Source: Struthidea cinerea
Lineage: Eukaryota; Chordata; Aves; Passeriformes; Corcoracidae
Direction of reading: 5' to 3'
DNA length: 64,000 bases
NCBI GenBank assembly: GCA_013397865.1
Contig: VZTI01004947.1
Span: 2,347,937 to 2,411,936 of the forward strand
Below the pieces are notes generated by a model that worked only from the letters and a program-made list of their open reading frames with translations, was not told the origin of the DNA and did not search any database. This document shows positions 38,801-52,200 of this stretch, in pieces; position 1 is the first letter of the stretch, and each line of letters begins with the position of its first letter. The position numbers were made by a program, and so were the translations under genes.

Positions 38801-40340
38801 TAGTGGGAGAAATGTAGAGCCATTCTTCAGAAGATTTATTGCCCTGTAGCATCTGCGCGAGAAAACTCTAAGTGCTGAGTAGAGCAGGAAATTGGAAGTA
38901 GATTGCACAACCTGCAATTCAACAAAGTTCTTGGATCTTCTGTGGAAAGAAAGTGCTGGGATTTCAAAGCTGGCTCTAGCTTGTAAGGCTTGCTCAGTCC
39001 TGGGAGAGAAACCAGTGTAGGTTTGGTTAGAGCTGATGGAGGCTTTCTTATTTACTGGTCTAGCTAATAAGAGCATCCCAGAGTGCTGCTTTAACCAGAA
39101 CAGATGGAAATACTACCCAGTGCTGTGATGGATCTAACTGTGCCTATGATTAGTGAACCAAATACACTGATATGAGCTACTGGAGTTCACTGGACCTCTG
39201 ACAAGAGAGGGGTGCCTGTGTTCCCTGCTGTGAACATATCTCTTTACAGCCCTCTGTATGTACAGCATTTTCTCAGAAACCAGCCTCAGGGACAATTATA
39301 CATTAATAGCTACTTCTTTCAGAAGCAGCCAGCCCTGCTCCTGAGAAACAGCTATTTTCAGGCAGTCTTGTTCCTGTGGAACTGCTATTTTTAGTGAGTT
39401 CTATTTCTGAGGCCAAAAAAAGAAGAAGAAGCCATTTCTGTATCCCTCCACCATGGCCCAGACCCACTGGCTGTGGCTGACTTGCATTTCGCAATAAATA
39501 TTTCCTCTTTACATCTCAGTAGCCTGAAGAAAGTGGTTCTCCAGCCATTATAGAAAGCAGCAATCTGAGCTGGGGATAATTATGCAGGGAGGCCTTGTGG
39601 GAGGCAAAGCCGTGCTCACATACTATAGATTCCATTAGAAGGAGTAGGGAGATGTAGCGGGCCTCTCCTGGGAGATGCAGGACTTTTAGATACCTAATTT
39701 GGAAGTCCTTTCTGGTATCCATTTTCAACATCCCAAGAGTAATGATTAATCCTGAACTCCAGGTTTCTCTGAATCAGTTTGTAGCTGTAGTAAATATGGG
39801 CTGAACACGATAACGTCACTGGTGCTCTGGGTAAACGACTTGAGGCAAGAGGAGCTCAGGGTCCATGACTGTTAACTCACTGTGCACCCTCATCTGGCAG
39901 CAACTGCGACTCAGGAATCTGCCATGGAGATAAAAGAGGCTCCGTCAGAGCTGAGGAATGTGGTGTTTTGCAATATAAGTATCTCACATGCTGAAGGCCC
40001 CATAAATGCATCCCAGCAGTGCCGTGTTCTCATTCCTGCAGCATCCCAACAGCTGGGACCCGGAGATCTTCTGTATGTTCTTGTGGCTGTGGCCTTTCAA
40101 GGGGCATTTGGTAGATGCACCCACATGAAAATTCCAGTAATACCTTTTTGTTATTTGTGGGTTTAATGCAAATGCTGGTGTCCTGACACAAGGGTGAAGT
40201 GAGTCTTACCCTGCTGAATCTGTTCTGAATTTGAGCAGTGCCTGTGCAAAGTTTGTCTCAGGTGTGTTGTGATCTCTTCCCTACAGCTGCTTCTGCCTCT
40301 GGTCAGTGTGTGGCTGAAGGTAAAAGTTTAGATTAATTTT
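32856..40340. other. Non-coding stretch without supported gene
   Basis: About 7.5 kb of AT-richer sequence. Frames of up to 156 codons (for example 33910-34380 on plus) show no homology, conserved motif or splice structure. A regulatory-looking block is listed separately at 37470-37870. Confidence 0.5.
37470..37870. promoter_or_regulatory. Candidate conserved non-coding element
   Basis: An AT-rich, repeat-free block holds homeodomain-type core sites (tttaattaattac near 37493) and 'tttgtaaaacatgatgag'. It also has 'acaaaacgcttgtttaatca' and, further right, 'cgattatgtaacaaaccac'. It has no open frame. The look is that of a vertebrate enhancer-type element, but this is inference without alignment. 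Confidence 0.3.
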
Positions 40341-40507
40341 GTTGCCCAGAGAAGCTGTGGCTGCCCTATCCTTGGAAGTGTTCAAGGCCAGGTTGGACAG
40401 GGCTTGGAGAAACCTGGGATACTGGAAGGTGTCCCTGCCCATGGCAGGGGCTGGAACGAGATGAGCTTAAGGTCCCTCCCAACCCAAACCATTCCATGAT
40501 TCTGTGA
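40341..40507 (+). mobile_element. CR1 LINE 3' tail fragment
   Basis: 'gttgcccagagaagctgtgg', 'tggaaggtgtccctgcccat' and the end 'ccatgattctgtga'. Upstream 'aaaagtttagattaattttg' may be its degraded continuation. Confidence 0.9.
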
Positions 40508-43450
40508 ACAGTGACATCAACAAAGAACATAGACTGGAACCATGGCTTGCAGGATTGTATGCACTGGTAGATCTTTTCTTGGCAGGGTGTTGCTTTCTGG
40601 ATTCAGCAGAATCAGCAGCTTTAGTCTTTGCACAGGGTCACAGCAGTACTGAAAAAACCCCGCCCGTCCTTGCTCCAGCACCGTTTGCTCAGGGGCTGCT
40701 CTCGGAAGACTCTGGGGTGTGTGTGTGTGGTCTGAAGGTCACTCTTTCTCGGGAAGAGGCTCTTCTTTCCTGTCTGAATGAGAAGGGGAGGCTGTTGGCA
40801 GTTCAGCCTTGTAAGCAGTTTCCCTTCTCTTTTGTGCCGGCAATACTGATGAACTTGGTCTCTAAGTGAAGATTATTTATCTTCTTTTTAACCCTCTGCA
40901 GGAGAGGAACTCATTTGTGTTTGTCCTGCAAAACCAGACACTCCTCCCGCCCCTCTTTTTATAAAATATTCCTCCTATCCTCCCTTCTCCAGGAAAAGTC
41001 ATTATCTCTGGGCTGTTTCTTGAAACCCAATTGCCTTTATATTCTGGTCATAAGCAGAGCATTGTTCAAAGCAGGAGTGAATCGTGGCTGCTTTTATCAC
41101 AACGAAAGCCCATTATTGGCACTTTTCCCTTCTTACTGCTTCACTAGAGAAAGGCAGGCAAAAAATGGGACAGAAATCTAGGAAATGAAGGGTAATTTAC
41201 AGTTCACAAAGGAGCAGTAAAAATTAATTAGCTGTCTGAGGATCTGTTCTGACCTGGGCCGTGGAGTTTGTGCCAGCTCTTTGCGTTGCCTAAACTGGCT
41301 GTGCTGTGCTAGGCTGCTGAGATCAGGCTTGTGCTGTGAAATTAAGGCTTGTTGCTGAGGTAGAAGTCCTTCAGGGCATGCAAAATATGTATGCACACCT
41401 AATTTGGTGTGCCAAAGAGACATGATGGTGCATATAACTCAGGTCATTACATGCTCAACTGGCTACTTAAGTTGTTCACTATTAGTTGTCACAGTAACTG
41501 CTCATGTAAATTACTGATGCAGTTATTCACATAATTTAGCACTGAGCTCCTTTGGAAATCCAGGCCTAATTTCTCCTCTTTTTCCAAGATGGTGTCTGCA
41601 CAAATGAAACACACTTTACACACCATACCCACATGGTCCAAGTCCAAAAGGGGACAGAGCCCCAGAGGGATCAGAGAAGTGACAAGACACTGTCCCAGCT
41701 GGGCTCTGGGCCAGTTTGGTCCTGCTATGGGATGCAGGAACTGAGCAACTCCAGCATCTTGCCAATCATGTTGCCAGCCCTCCAGTCAAGCCTGAGATCC
41801 CCACCTGGAGAAAGAACTTCACAAATCAGAAATGTCCTAATTTGGATCCTTTTTTGGTACATAATTTTCAAAACTGTAATTTCCATTTGAGAACTATTTG
41901 TCCTGATCCTGAGCGTCAGCTGAACTCTTTTTTTTTTTTCCCCTGTAGTTTAATTTAGGCAGCAGATGCCATCAGAATGTTAATGCCTTCTTAATTCTCA
42001 CCTACATGCTTTTATTCTTATTAATTTGTTATCTGGGGCTTTAATATTCTATTTTTTTCCTGCTTTGATCAGTTGAAATAATTTGATGGCAGCATTTCAA
42101 CAGGGCTTGCACTGGGGAAGTGTGTAATGGTGCATCACCAATGTGTGTTGCTGTGTATCCTGCAGCGTGCTCAGCTGTTGTACTGCCAGAGCAGGAATCA
42201 TGTGATGGTTTTAGGTGATTATAGATGAGGCCTTACTTATCCCTGCTGTGAACAACTAGAGAGGGAACAAGCTTTAAGGGCAGTTTCCCTGCTTGAGGAT
42301 TTTGCCTGCTGCAAGCAAGGGTTGGCGATCCAGGAGTGTGATCCCTGTGGAAGTGCAACTGAGCTTGCATCCAACGTGCTTGGATGGCTGCCCGGCCACA
42401 GCGGATGCTTTCAGTCAGCACCCTTAAACCACTGCTATGGGGAGGCCAAGGAGGTGTCCCCACAGCATTCCCTGTTCCCAGCTCGGGGGCTCAGGGATGG
42501 CGTTTCCTGAGCGAGAGCCATGGGGAGTGGGGCAGGGATCATTCCCAGTTGGAGGATGGCACCTCCCAGAACCAGGGGGCAGAGAAGTGGGGGTGGGTGG
42601 GTTATTTGGTGCTCTCCAGGCGATGCCAGATCTGACTGCACAGGAGTGTCTCTGTCACGTGGGTGCAGGGAGGCAGCAGGTTTGGCTTCTGAGACAGATT
42701 TAGTGAATGTTACCTAGGAAAGGGTGTTCCAAGCTGTCTAGAAGTAACAAAAATAAAGTTAAGGAGTGATAGAGAGAATGAACGGTTTTACTAATTTAAT
42801 CAAAACACTTCTGAAAGGAAAAGGAAGGAAGTGCCCAAGTCTCAGACAGTTTCTCAGTCAGTATGGTTCCCTCCCTCCTGGCAGCAGAGAGAGGGGAGGC
42901 CTTGACAAACTTTACTGGCTACTTTGGTACAGCCTCAATAGGCAAAGAAGCCCTTTTGCCCATTAGAGGTTGGGAATGACCCAAAATTTACCTACCATGG
43001 GGTAAATGAGTAAAGGGAGAGGGGAACTATTTGACCCTTTACCTTATGACAAAACTCTGCTCTTAAAGCACTCAGGTGTGGGTTTGGGGTGGGCAGCGAG
43101 AAGGTTCTTTGATCACGACTGAAAGATACAGTGAGGTTTTTCTAGAGAGACTGTTCCCATCGTGAGAGAAAAGACAGAAGAGAAGGAAAGGGATGAGGAT
43201 GAATCAACATTTAACTGTGTGGCTTCTCAAGCCCAGTTTCTACAGCATGTTCCCACATGTGCATACTTAGTGCTCCCAGTTGGCTTTTTCACCCCTTAAC
43301 TCTTCAGTGTGTCCTAGCAAATCTAAATCTGTGGGTTTGCAAATACACCTTTTCCTAATGCCGCTGCCTCAGTTTTGGGAGAAAGGAATAAGGATGTGAC
43401 TCTGTGTTCTTGTTATTGCTTGTTATTTGGGGAGTGAAATATAGAAGGAT
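40508..43450. other. Non-coding stretch without supported gene
   Basis: About 2.9 kb. It contains a short (GT)n tract near 40718 and AT-rich sequence at about 41990-42080. No coding evidence seen. Confidence 0.5.
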
Positions 43451-43643
43451 AGAATCATAGAATGGTGTGGGTGTGGATTGGAAGGTACCTTATTGGAACA
43501 CTCATCTCGTTCCAATCCTTGCCATGGGCAGGGGACACCTTCCACTGTCCCAGGTTGCTCCAAGCCCCATCCAACCTGATCTTGGATACTTCCAGGGATG
43601 GAGCAGCCACAGCTTCTCTGGGCAGCCTGTGTCAGGGCCTCAC
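43451..43643 (-). mobile_element. CR1 LINE 3' tail fragment
   Basis: It starts with the reverse-complemented terminus 'agaatcatagaatggtgtgg'. It continues with 'ccatgggcaggggacacctt' and 'agccacagcttctctgggca'. Confidence 0.9.
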
Positions 43644-46600
43644 ATATGGTCTTGGGTTTTCCCTTTTCTGGGAAAAGCATGGGACCAGGCTCCGTTTTAT
43701 CCCTCCAATACCATTTGCAGATACCAGAGGGTCAGACCAAACATCTCTTTTCACTGAATATTACCTGCAGCATGAGGGATGCAGGAAGTTGCCAAAGTCA
43801 CATGGTTGACTTTAAAAAGGATTTTAAGGAAGTTTTTAAAGGTGACGTTTGTGTTCAAGTGAGCAGTGGCTGCTTTTGCACTCCCAGATATGTGTGAGTC
43901 AAGTCCCACTCCAGATGTGCCTTGTATAGACTGTTATGAATAACTGGCTGCTCTGTGTGGAGTTTTACACTGGATCTGTGCTCCAAGCCAGGCAGATTCC
44001 AGCCAGTACTGTGTGCTTGGAAGTGCCGATGGAGTTTATTGGAGCACAGTGACTGCAGACCCGAGCTCGCTCACGTCCAGGCAGCTTGAAGGGTGACTGA
44101 AATGGTAACGATCTTGTGAAGGCAAACCTCTGCATTCAGACCAAAGGCTGCATAAGGCAGGGCCTCGGTAACAGCTGCATCCAGCAGTTTGGTGGGAAAA
44201 ATCTGGGCAGGGTGAAACTGTGGCTTTCATTTGGGCAGATGGAGTCCATCTGTTGATGGGATCAGGGATGGGACAGCATCCTCTGGAAAGCTGGGATTAA
44301 GATACACAAGCAGTGCATGCAAATTAGGCATCAGATTATGCACATGAGAAGCACGATGATCTTCTGGTATTTTGGTTGGCTTCCAGGTTCGGATTTGGAG
44401 TCCTTTATTTCTAGTGCATGAAGGCAGCAGCTGATGTGCTGAGCCTCAAAAGATGCCTCTGCCTGCAATGTCCGGATTCCAGCAGGACCCAATGAAATGG
44501 CAGCACACACCCAGCTCAAGCTGTTCCCCTTCCCTCTGCACTCCTTCCACGGGACAGTGGATCCTTCTGCAAACCATTCCCAGCTTGGATAGAGGTGCCA
44601 AAGGACCTTGCGAAGGCTTTGCCCTGCCCATCACCCTGGCAAGGCAGGCCCATTAAGAGGTGACAGCTTTCTGGCTGCTGTGAGGTGCTGCATGACACGT
44701 TGGGTATTGTGTGTAGGACTTGAAGAGGTCGGTGAGAGCTATCTGAGTCATTCATTACTCGCTGAAGTAGGTGAGTGACTGCTGTTGTCCTTATCCTTTT
44801 AGAGAAGGATGCTCAAGCACAAACAGGTCGGGATATTTAGTGAAAGTCCCGAAGGAGGAAGTATCACAGCTCAGAAATAGTGCTTGGTCCCATGCTCAGA
44901 CAATTATTCTTCACTTGTTTCTCTCTGAAAATCATGCACTAAGCATTAGTGTTATTAAGGCTGGTCAGCTCATGCTGCATAAACACCATAATGTGAATTT
45001 AGTATTTTCCGCTGTTTTTTGGTAGTCCATGAATCCATCCCGGTTCACCAAACAGCTCCCGCTGTGTCTGCATGATGAGCTTCCTCTCTTGGTGTTCTGT
45101 GTGCTTGGTTCATTCAGTTCACATGGGGGTTTTTTTCTGATTCTTGTTCAGAGGAACAAGTCTCTTTTCAAAAACAAAGAAACCCTAAATATTTGCTGCT
45201 AGCATTCCCTGGGGCTGCATGGAAGGATTTGTTCTTTAGGCTTCCTGAATGGTTTCTTTGGTTTGCAGGAGCTCTCACACCAGTCCTGAACAATGTTGTT
45301 ATTTGTGTCATTATTGCATCCAGACACTGGCTTGGGCACCAGTGGTGCAGGTGCTGGACAAACACCAAGCAGCTGGGTGGTCCTTGTCCCAAGGAACTTA
45401 GGAGATCAAGGTTTGCAATGTGATACAAGTTGGATCTGTCTTCATCCTTCCGGCTCCAGTGCCTTGTGAGAGGTAAATAGTAGAAAGAACAGAGTGAGAA
45501 GGTCAGGATAATGTGGAATAGAGGAATTAATATACATAACACTGGTAAATATGTGTAAATGAGGGATTTGAAGAGACCTGCTGTCTGTTTGGGAGCAACT
45601 AGAATTCCTGATAAATAAGACTCAGCAATTCATGTGACAACTAGGGTGGTCCTGATTTTTAACCAATAAAAGAATCAGCCTCTTGATCCCCATCTTTTCT
45701 GCAGTATCTGTTTCTTTTTCTTCTTCCTTTTCCCAGCCAAATCCTCCAACATACCCAGAAAAGCCTGTTCTTTTCCCAGCTGGCTGCATCTCAGCGGGCA
45801 GAATCTGTGGCCTTCTCCCATTTCAGGCCCGTTTGACCTTGCCTTGTAACCAGATGTTTCGCTGGAGAACATACACTTGGGAGAGCTTGGGTTGCACTCA
45901 GCTGCTGGTGAACTCTCTGCCTCGGTCAAGCGGCTGTAAACAAAACCAGCCCAAGATAAACAAAAACCTTTTCTAAACTGAGTTGGCCAAGGATGGAGCT
46001 GAATCCAGAGATGCAGATGGCCATTAGCATGTTCATGAGGCTGCAGAGAGAAGCTCATCTGCCATCCCTGATCTTCCACCATGGGTTTCACTCAGCTAAG
46101 GAGTTATTTTTTTGGAGATTACAAGTATTGTTTCCCTGATTTCCAGGAGTTTGGAGCTATCTGACACACTGACCCCTTCCAATGCTGCCGAAGGCACTTT
46201 GTGCTGTCTGCAGGTGTCCATTCATTTGAGTGAGTTTTTGGCCAAGAGTATTTAGAAAGTGGTGGCTTGGCAGCCTAAAGTCTCAGAAGAAGGACTCACA
46301 AGAACACCATAGCAAAATGAGGCATTAGGGACATCCTTTCTTTTGAGAGGCATGTTGGGATTATTTCCCTGGCTTTTTTAGACAGGTTCTCTGCAGAAAT
46401 GGTTCTGTCTTCCTCACTTGATCAGGAGACGATGTGAGGAACATATTCAGGTGTTAAAGCTACAGCAGGAGTTTAGATTGTCAGGATGTCTTCTTTGGAT
46501 TTGGAAAGTGGCCAACCCTTGGAGCTCCCATTTTGCACAAGATACAGTGGGATGCTCATTAGCTGAGATGTGGGGAGAGCTTCACTTGCAAGGGGGCCTC

Positions 46601-48049
46601 TAGGACAGCATGGGGTCCCCTCATCCTGTAGTGAGATGCAGTTTGGTTTGGACCTGGGGTTCAGATCTGAGAAGGCCTTTTTCCATCTGAGCTGTGCTTG
46701 GCCAGGTTAGAGAATGGAGGCAAGATTTGCCCCATCATCTCTGAATGGAATCGGTTCCTGATCCATAGCCATTCTCCAGTGAAAGGGTGTATTAAGCCGA
46801 GCTGAGATCTCTGGGAGAGGGATTGCTTGGCACAGGGATCCCTGCAGTACCAGGGGATGGATGCCTGTGACTGAGCACTGTACACACAGAATTCTGTTGA
46901 TATCCACATCAGTGATTTCTCCTCCACAAGGGTCAGGCTTGCCTGTCCCCAAACATACGCTACCACTCAGCAGACATCCACCGCTGTGTTATTTATCCAA
47001 TATTCAGTATTTTTTCACAGGAAAATTTGCCATCTCCTGCGCCTATTTGTGTACTACTCCACTTTCTACAGCCATGTACCAGCTTGCTGTAGGAAATATT
47101 GAGGTTATGTGGCTACAGCCCATGGACAGTTTCTCCTCTGATCCATCTCTGGCCCCATAAATCATTTTTAATAACCAGAGTGCTCTTAATGCACTTCTAA
47201 AGTGGGCTAGATCTGTTTAACCTAATCTGAGTATTAAAGCTGGTCACAGTGATATCTGAGCACCTGTGACTTCCTCAGACCAGCTAGAATTCAGGACTGA
47301 GAAGCCAATGGCTTTTCCTGTCCATGCTGTACTGACACATCCCTTCTGGGGTGATTGATGCCTTCCAGAGATGGCATTAGGGTCAGTTACACCAAGGTAA
47401 GAAGTGATGAATGAGGCCACAGGGCAGATATTCCTTTCAGATTCCCAAATAAAAGGGTTTTCAGACTCTCCAGACTTTGGCTTCAGCATCTCAGGGAGCC
47501 ATTCTTCTTTTGTAAGAAACTCTGGGGGTTGCATTGCTCAGCCAGCTGGGCACAAGGAGAGAGCTGGAAAGAGGAAGGGATCTGCTAACACTGTTTTGCC
47601 CTCTGTGCTTAGATCGACACTTTGCTATGTTTTAAACATCCGCTTCATCATTCCTGCTGTCTGATATCCCACTATGGCCCCAGCAAGAGCTATTTTAATC
47701 CCTCATCATTCATCAGGAGGCCCCTTCCTGTTCCCTTTCTATCTGCTCCCACAAGCATGTGTGTGCATCTCTCCACCGAGAAATCCCCTGGGGTGGCTGT
47801 TGTCGGAAAGGTCACCCAGGGATATTCACAAACAGCAGGTGTAAAATTAACAACTGGTGCGATTCCAATCATCTGGCAGGAAGGAAAACATTGGACAATA
47901 GGTAGAGCCAGGGTAAAGTTTCCAGCTGAAGGCTCATTGCCTGATATAGGATGGCAGATTGGTGGGCTGGGAACTCTCCTAGGAATGTGAAACCGATAGG
48001 GTATTAGCAGCCCCCCTGCCCCTCCAACACAATTGTTTTCAGCTTGCTC

Positions 48050-48370
48050 AAAAATATTTGGAAATGTTACCGAGCGGGACGTGTGGGCGAGAAGGCGTCC
48101 TCCAGCCAATCAGCCGGGGAGATTCCAGCCCTCCCCTTGAATTTCAAGCTTTTGTTTTCCCTCATGGAAGGGAAGGTGAATCCTCCATGATTCATTTAGG
48201 GATCTTAAAGCATTTTGGATGAGTTCCTGCAGCGCACTAACAAGTGGTGCTCTCAAGGATTGCGGAAATTGCGGAGAGATGGCAAGAGAGATCGGTGGAT
48301 ATATGATCAATACTGGTTCTGACAACTTATCATTTTTGTTAGCGGAACTGATTTTAGCTGCATGAAACAA
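48050..48370. promoter_or_regulatory. Candidate regulatory element with CCAAT box and retained CpGs
   Basis: 'accgagcgggacgtgtgggc' and 'gagaaggcgtcctccagcc' pack about six CpGs into 60 bases of otherwise CpG-poor surroundings, next to a CCAAT box (ccaatcag at about 48105). AT-rich repeat-free sequence follows. No associated transcript can be shown. Confidence 0.3.
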
Positions 48371-49009
48371 TGGGAGTTTAACTCAGTAATGGCATCTGGA
48401 TGGCACAAATCTTCTGGAGGCGTGAACGGAATGGTAGATCCTGTTAGACCTTGACTAATGTCAGCAACCAGAACGGTGGCTTGAGTTGAGGAGCACAGGA
48501 GTAAGATCTACTGTTCTGTGGATGTATCCAAGGAAAGTTGGCAGCACTGAACACAGGGAAGACAATGGGGAATGGCAAAGAAGTTTGAGCAGTTTGGTTT
48601 AAACCGTGGTGAGCTGAGGTGTTCTGCAAGTATTGAAGTGAGTGCTGTAGCCGTTCCCAGCATGGAGAGTTTGGATAGAGGTTTTACCTAACACACGGCC
48701 TTTCCTCTGCTGGGGTTCAGCATGGAGTTCTGGCCTATATGGAGTAAAAGTAAATGTATGGGGTCGCTGCACCTCACAAGCTCATCGGTGCCTATAGCTC
48801 TGTGGCTTTTTCAGTCTCCTCTGCCCCTCTCCTTCCCCACCCTCAAGGCTCTCAGTGTGACGTGACACCAGGAATCCTTTGGCAAAATGTTACCACACCA
48901 CAACCAGAACTTGTAGGCTCCTGTTCAGCTCACACAGTGTCCATTCTCTGTGTAAAAGGTTTGGTACAAGCTCTGTCCACCACAACACAATTAGTGCTGG
49001 AAAAGTTCT

Positions 49010-49260
49010 CTCACGGGTCTCCGAGCCTATGTCAGGATCCCGTTGCACTCGCTTGGCTGGGATCGCGCACGTGGACTGTGCTGACAAAGGGTGCTGGGCT
49101 GAGAGGGGCCTGATAAGGCAGTGTAACCCTGACATACGTTGTCAGCAGCGCTGCCATCGCCAGCGAGAGCAGGGGGAGGACTGAAATTCTCCCGTTCAAT
49201 TGGGCGAATTTGATACCTTCTCGTTCTTGTGTCCTCGTGGCTCGGCCACTTGACATTTCT
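49010..49260. promoter_or_regulatory. Candidate regulatory element with retained CpGs
   Basis: More than a dozen CpGs fall in 250 bases, including 'gggatcgcgcacgtggactg' (with an E-box cacgtg), 'agcagcgctgccatcgccag' and 'ctcgtggctcggccacttg'. A GATA-type 'ctgataaggc' is also present. There is no repeat and no open frame of note. Confidence 0.3.
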
Positions 49261-52200
49261 AAACATTCTCAAGCAAGTTCACTGGAAAACTATCCCATGT
49301 CAGGAGCTGGTGATGTCAAGGCTAATAACAGTCCTGGGGTCAAATCCTTCTGATCCTTCAGGCAAGGACCTCAAGATTTGGCTCCAAGTCAACAACAAGG
49401 TCTGTCACGTCAACGATGGCTTATTATGAATCCCAGCGCAAGCCTTTCCCAAACAAAGTGCTTTCGTTTGGTTTTCCATGCAGCAAAAGGTTAGCAGTTT
49501 CCAAAGGCAGGTTCTCACTTCTCTGTGTGGAGTGGAGAGCAAAACCAGTGAGCTTGGAACGGGCAACAGCACTTTGCCTTAAAGCAGGAGACGGTGGTAA
49601 ATCTTTATCTGGGAAATTCTCTTCCCGTCTGGAATGGTACAAGATGATTGTTTTCATCTCTAGAGGTACTGGGGCTTTTTTCTCTGGCCCTGTCCATCAT
49701 TTGAATGTAACAATATCACTGGGCTGCCTTTGTTAATATTACAATGGACCTCAGAAAGCCGAAGGAGCCATACTGGGAAATGCACGGCTGGATGTCAGGG
49801 AAGGAGATAGCAGGGATTGTACTGGCTCACACTTGTGCTGCACTGAAAAAAGGAATTGTAAATTGACATTCCCTTGGCTATTACTTTATAATCCTGGCAC
49901 TGTGTTGAGAATGATGCCACTGGAATGGTGTCCAAAATGATAATTATAACCACTTCCTATTTTTAATTTCCTCTTAATAAGGGACACAGTGGTCATCATC
50001 CTAACAATAATGACTCTGCTCTGCCCTTCCAGATGTCAGAACATTATAAAGCGTGGATTAACAAACACTGATGTCTCTCTACAGACCTGTGAACTGAAAA
50101 CTCTGGTGCTCCCCAGCCGACACACGTACCCCAGCAGGTACAAACGTGAATGCTACGGGAAATGCTGGACCTGCTTTGCTGTTGGCCTCATTCTGCAAGG
50201 GATTATTTGAATCATGGAGAAATAAAATTACTTGCTCCATGTACCTTGGTGAGTCAGTGGCAGAGAACAGATTCAGCTGTTCACATCTCCCCATTTTTCT
50301 CTGTCAAATGGCCTTTTTTTGGCTGTATTTTAAGATGCATTTGACATGAGGTTCCTAAATATGTAAGCTGGTGTTGAGAATTGCTGAGTCCTCACTAGTT
50401 GCCCTCCGGGCAGTACTCAAACAAGATATCCATGGGGAAAGCTGTCTTGTCTTGGATAGTTGTTTCTCTTTATAGACTCATCTATGTTTTTGAGGTGGAC
50501 TCCAGCTCTGCACACTCATCCAAGCTGATGCACACAGTATTAGCACAAGGCAATGAGCACAGCAGATAGACCCAATTTCCTAAAGGTGACTATTTCACAG
50601 CTATTTCCCTCCTAAAAACCTACCTGGTGATAAGAAGTGCTTTGGCTGGGAGGGTTTGAACTCTGGTTGTCAAAACTCTTAGCTAAGGGAAAACTGGTCC
50701 GTGTGGTTGGCTGAGTGACCCTGTCATTTCGAAAAACTCCTGACTCCAGAGAGAATGGATTGCCCATTTTGCAAAGCACTTATCTCCTGCTGGCTTCTAG
50801 GAAGCTTATGTAGGATCTTTTCCGTTGAAGGTCAGATTTTATACATCTCCTGAGATCCTAGAACCAGGGTGCTTCTGAATGAGAAGCAGAAAGGAGAAGA
50901 CTATCAGAGGTTAGGAACATCTGAGCAAAGCAGCATTTTATGGCTCAGACAGCAATTCCAATTATCCAGCACTTAGGCATCGGGAAGATTCAGATAAGAG
51001 GTCTCAGATTTAGCTCCTTTCTTCTCGTTGCAAGTTAATGTGCCACTTTTCTTCATTTTTTTTAAAGCAGACAATCAAATCTGTGATAGCAAATTTCAAG
51101 TTAAATGGAAAAGATTGTCTCTGCAGCGAATGGAAAGAACCGTTTTGGTTCTAGGGTGAGTTTTGTGATCCACCTGAAGCACGGGTAGCTGTCATTGCAC
51201 ACACATTAAACAGAAGCTGGTGAGCTTGTTGCAGGAGTAGCTGGATAGAATTCTATGAGTTTTTTTATAAAATTATTTGAGTGCACGATACATTCCAAAC
51301 TGAGCTGCTGTTATGCTTCAATCAGGCTATTTATACACTGTGACAGCGCAGGAACCTCCTTTTTGACTTCTGCCTTAAATTTGAAAAGAGTCAATTGAAA
51401 ATCATGTAGTTCCTTCACTCCTCTGAAAACCTTCACAGAAGCTCTGCTCTGGAGTGCCATCCATTTCTTCTCCATTGCAAGGGGCCAGATTTCCCAAGGA
51501 AGAGGTGCCCACCAAGCTGATAGGAGCTGTCTCCCTTCCTTCCCTGGAGTATTTGTACAGGTCAGTCCCTCTCATCTCCTGACAGATTCCTCATAGGAGA
51601 GCTTCCCAGTTTTCCATCTCCTCTCCTCACTGCACAGCCGCCCACAAGCAGCTTCTCAGTCGTCTGAGTGCTCGTAGATCGGTAGCATATAGCAAAGCTT
51701 TATGGAGCACGTGCAACCTATACACTAATCCAACAGCACCGTGTGAAGGCTCCTATTTATTTTCTGGGATAGATAATCGTCATCTTTTGAAGAGCTTCTT
51801 CCTGAACACCTTGCTCCTAGAAACTCATCAGTCCAATCCAGCCCTGATTCTACCAAGAGCTATGGCTCGGAACCCTGTTATTCTTCTGAGTGATGCCCGT
51901 GTCTTTCTCAACCCTTCTGTCTGCTTCTGGTCACCTCGGTATGTCAGCAAAATCTGCAGAGTCCTGGCAGCTGGTGTGGGGGTTAGACAGCAGCAAAGCT
52001 CTGCTTCTCAGAGCCTTTTCTATCTACCCCAGAGCTGATGGAATCTCTCCCCCTGCTTGCCCTTTGCATTACACTATGGGGTGGAGAGGAGCAATCTTCT
52101 GGATCTAACACTCTCCCTACCTTTCTTTTCCTGCACAAGTTAACTCCCAGCCCTTTCTGCTTCTGCTCCAGCCCCCTTCTGAGCGTGCTCTCATTAAGAC

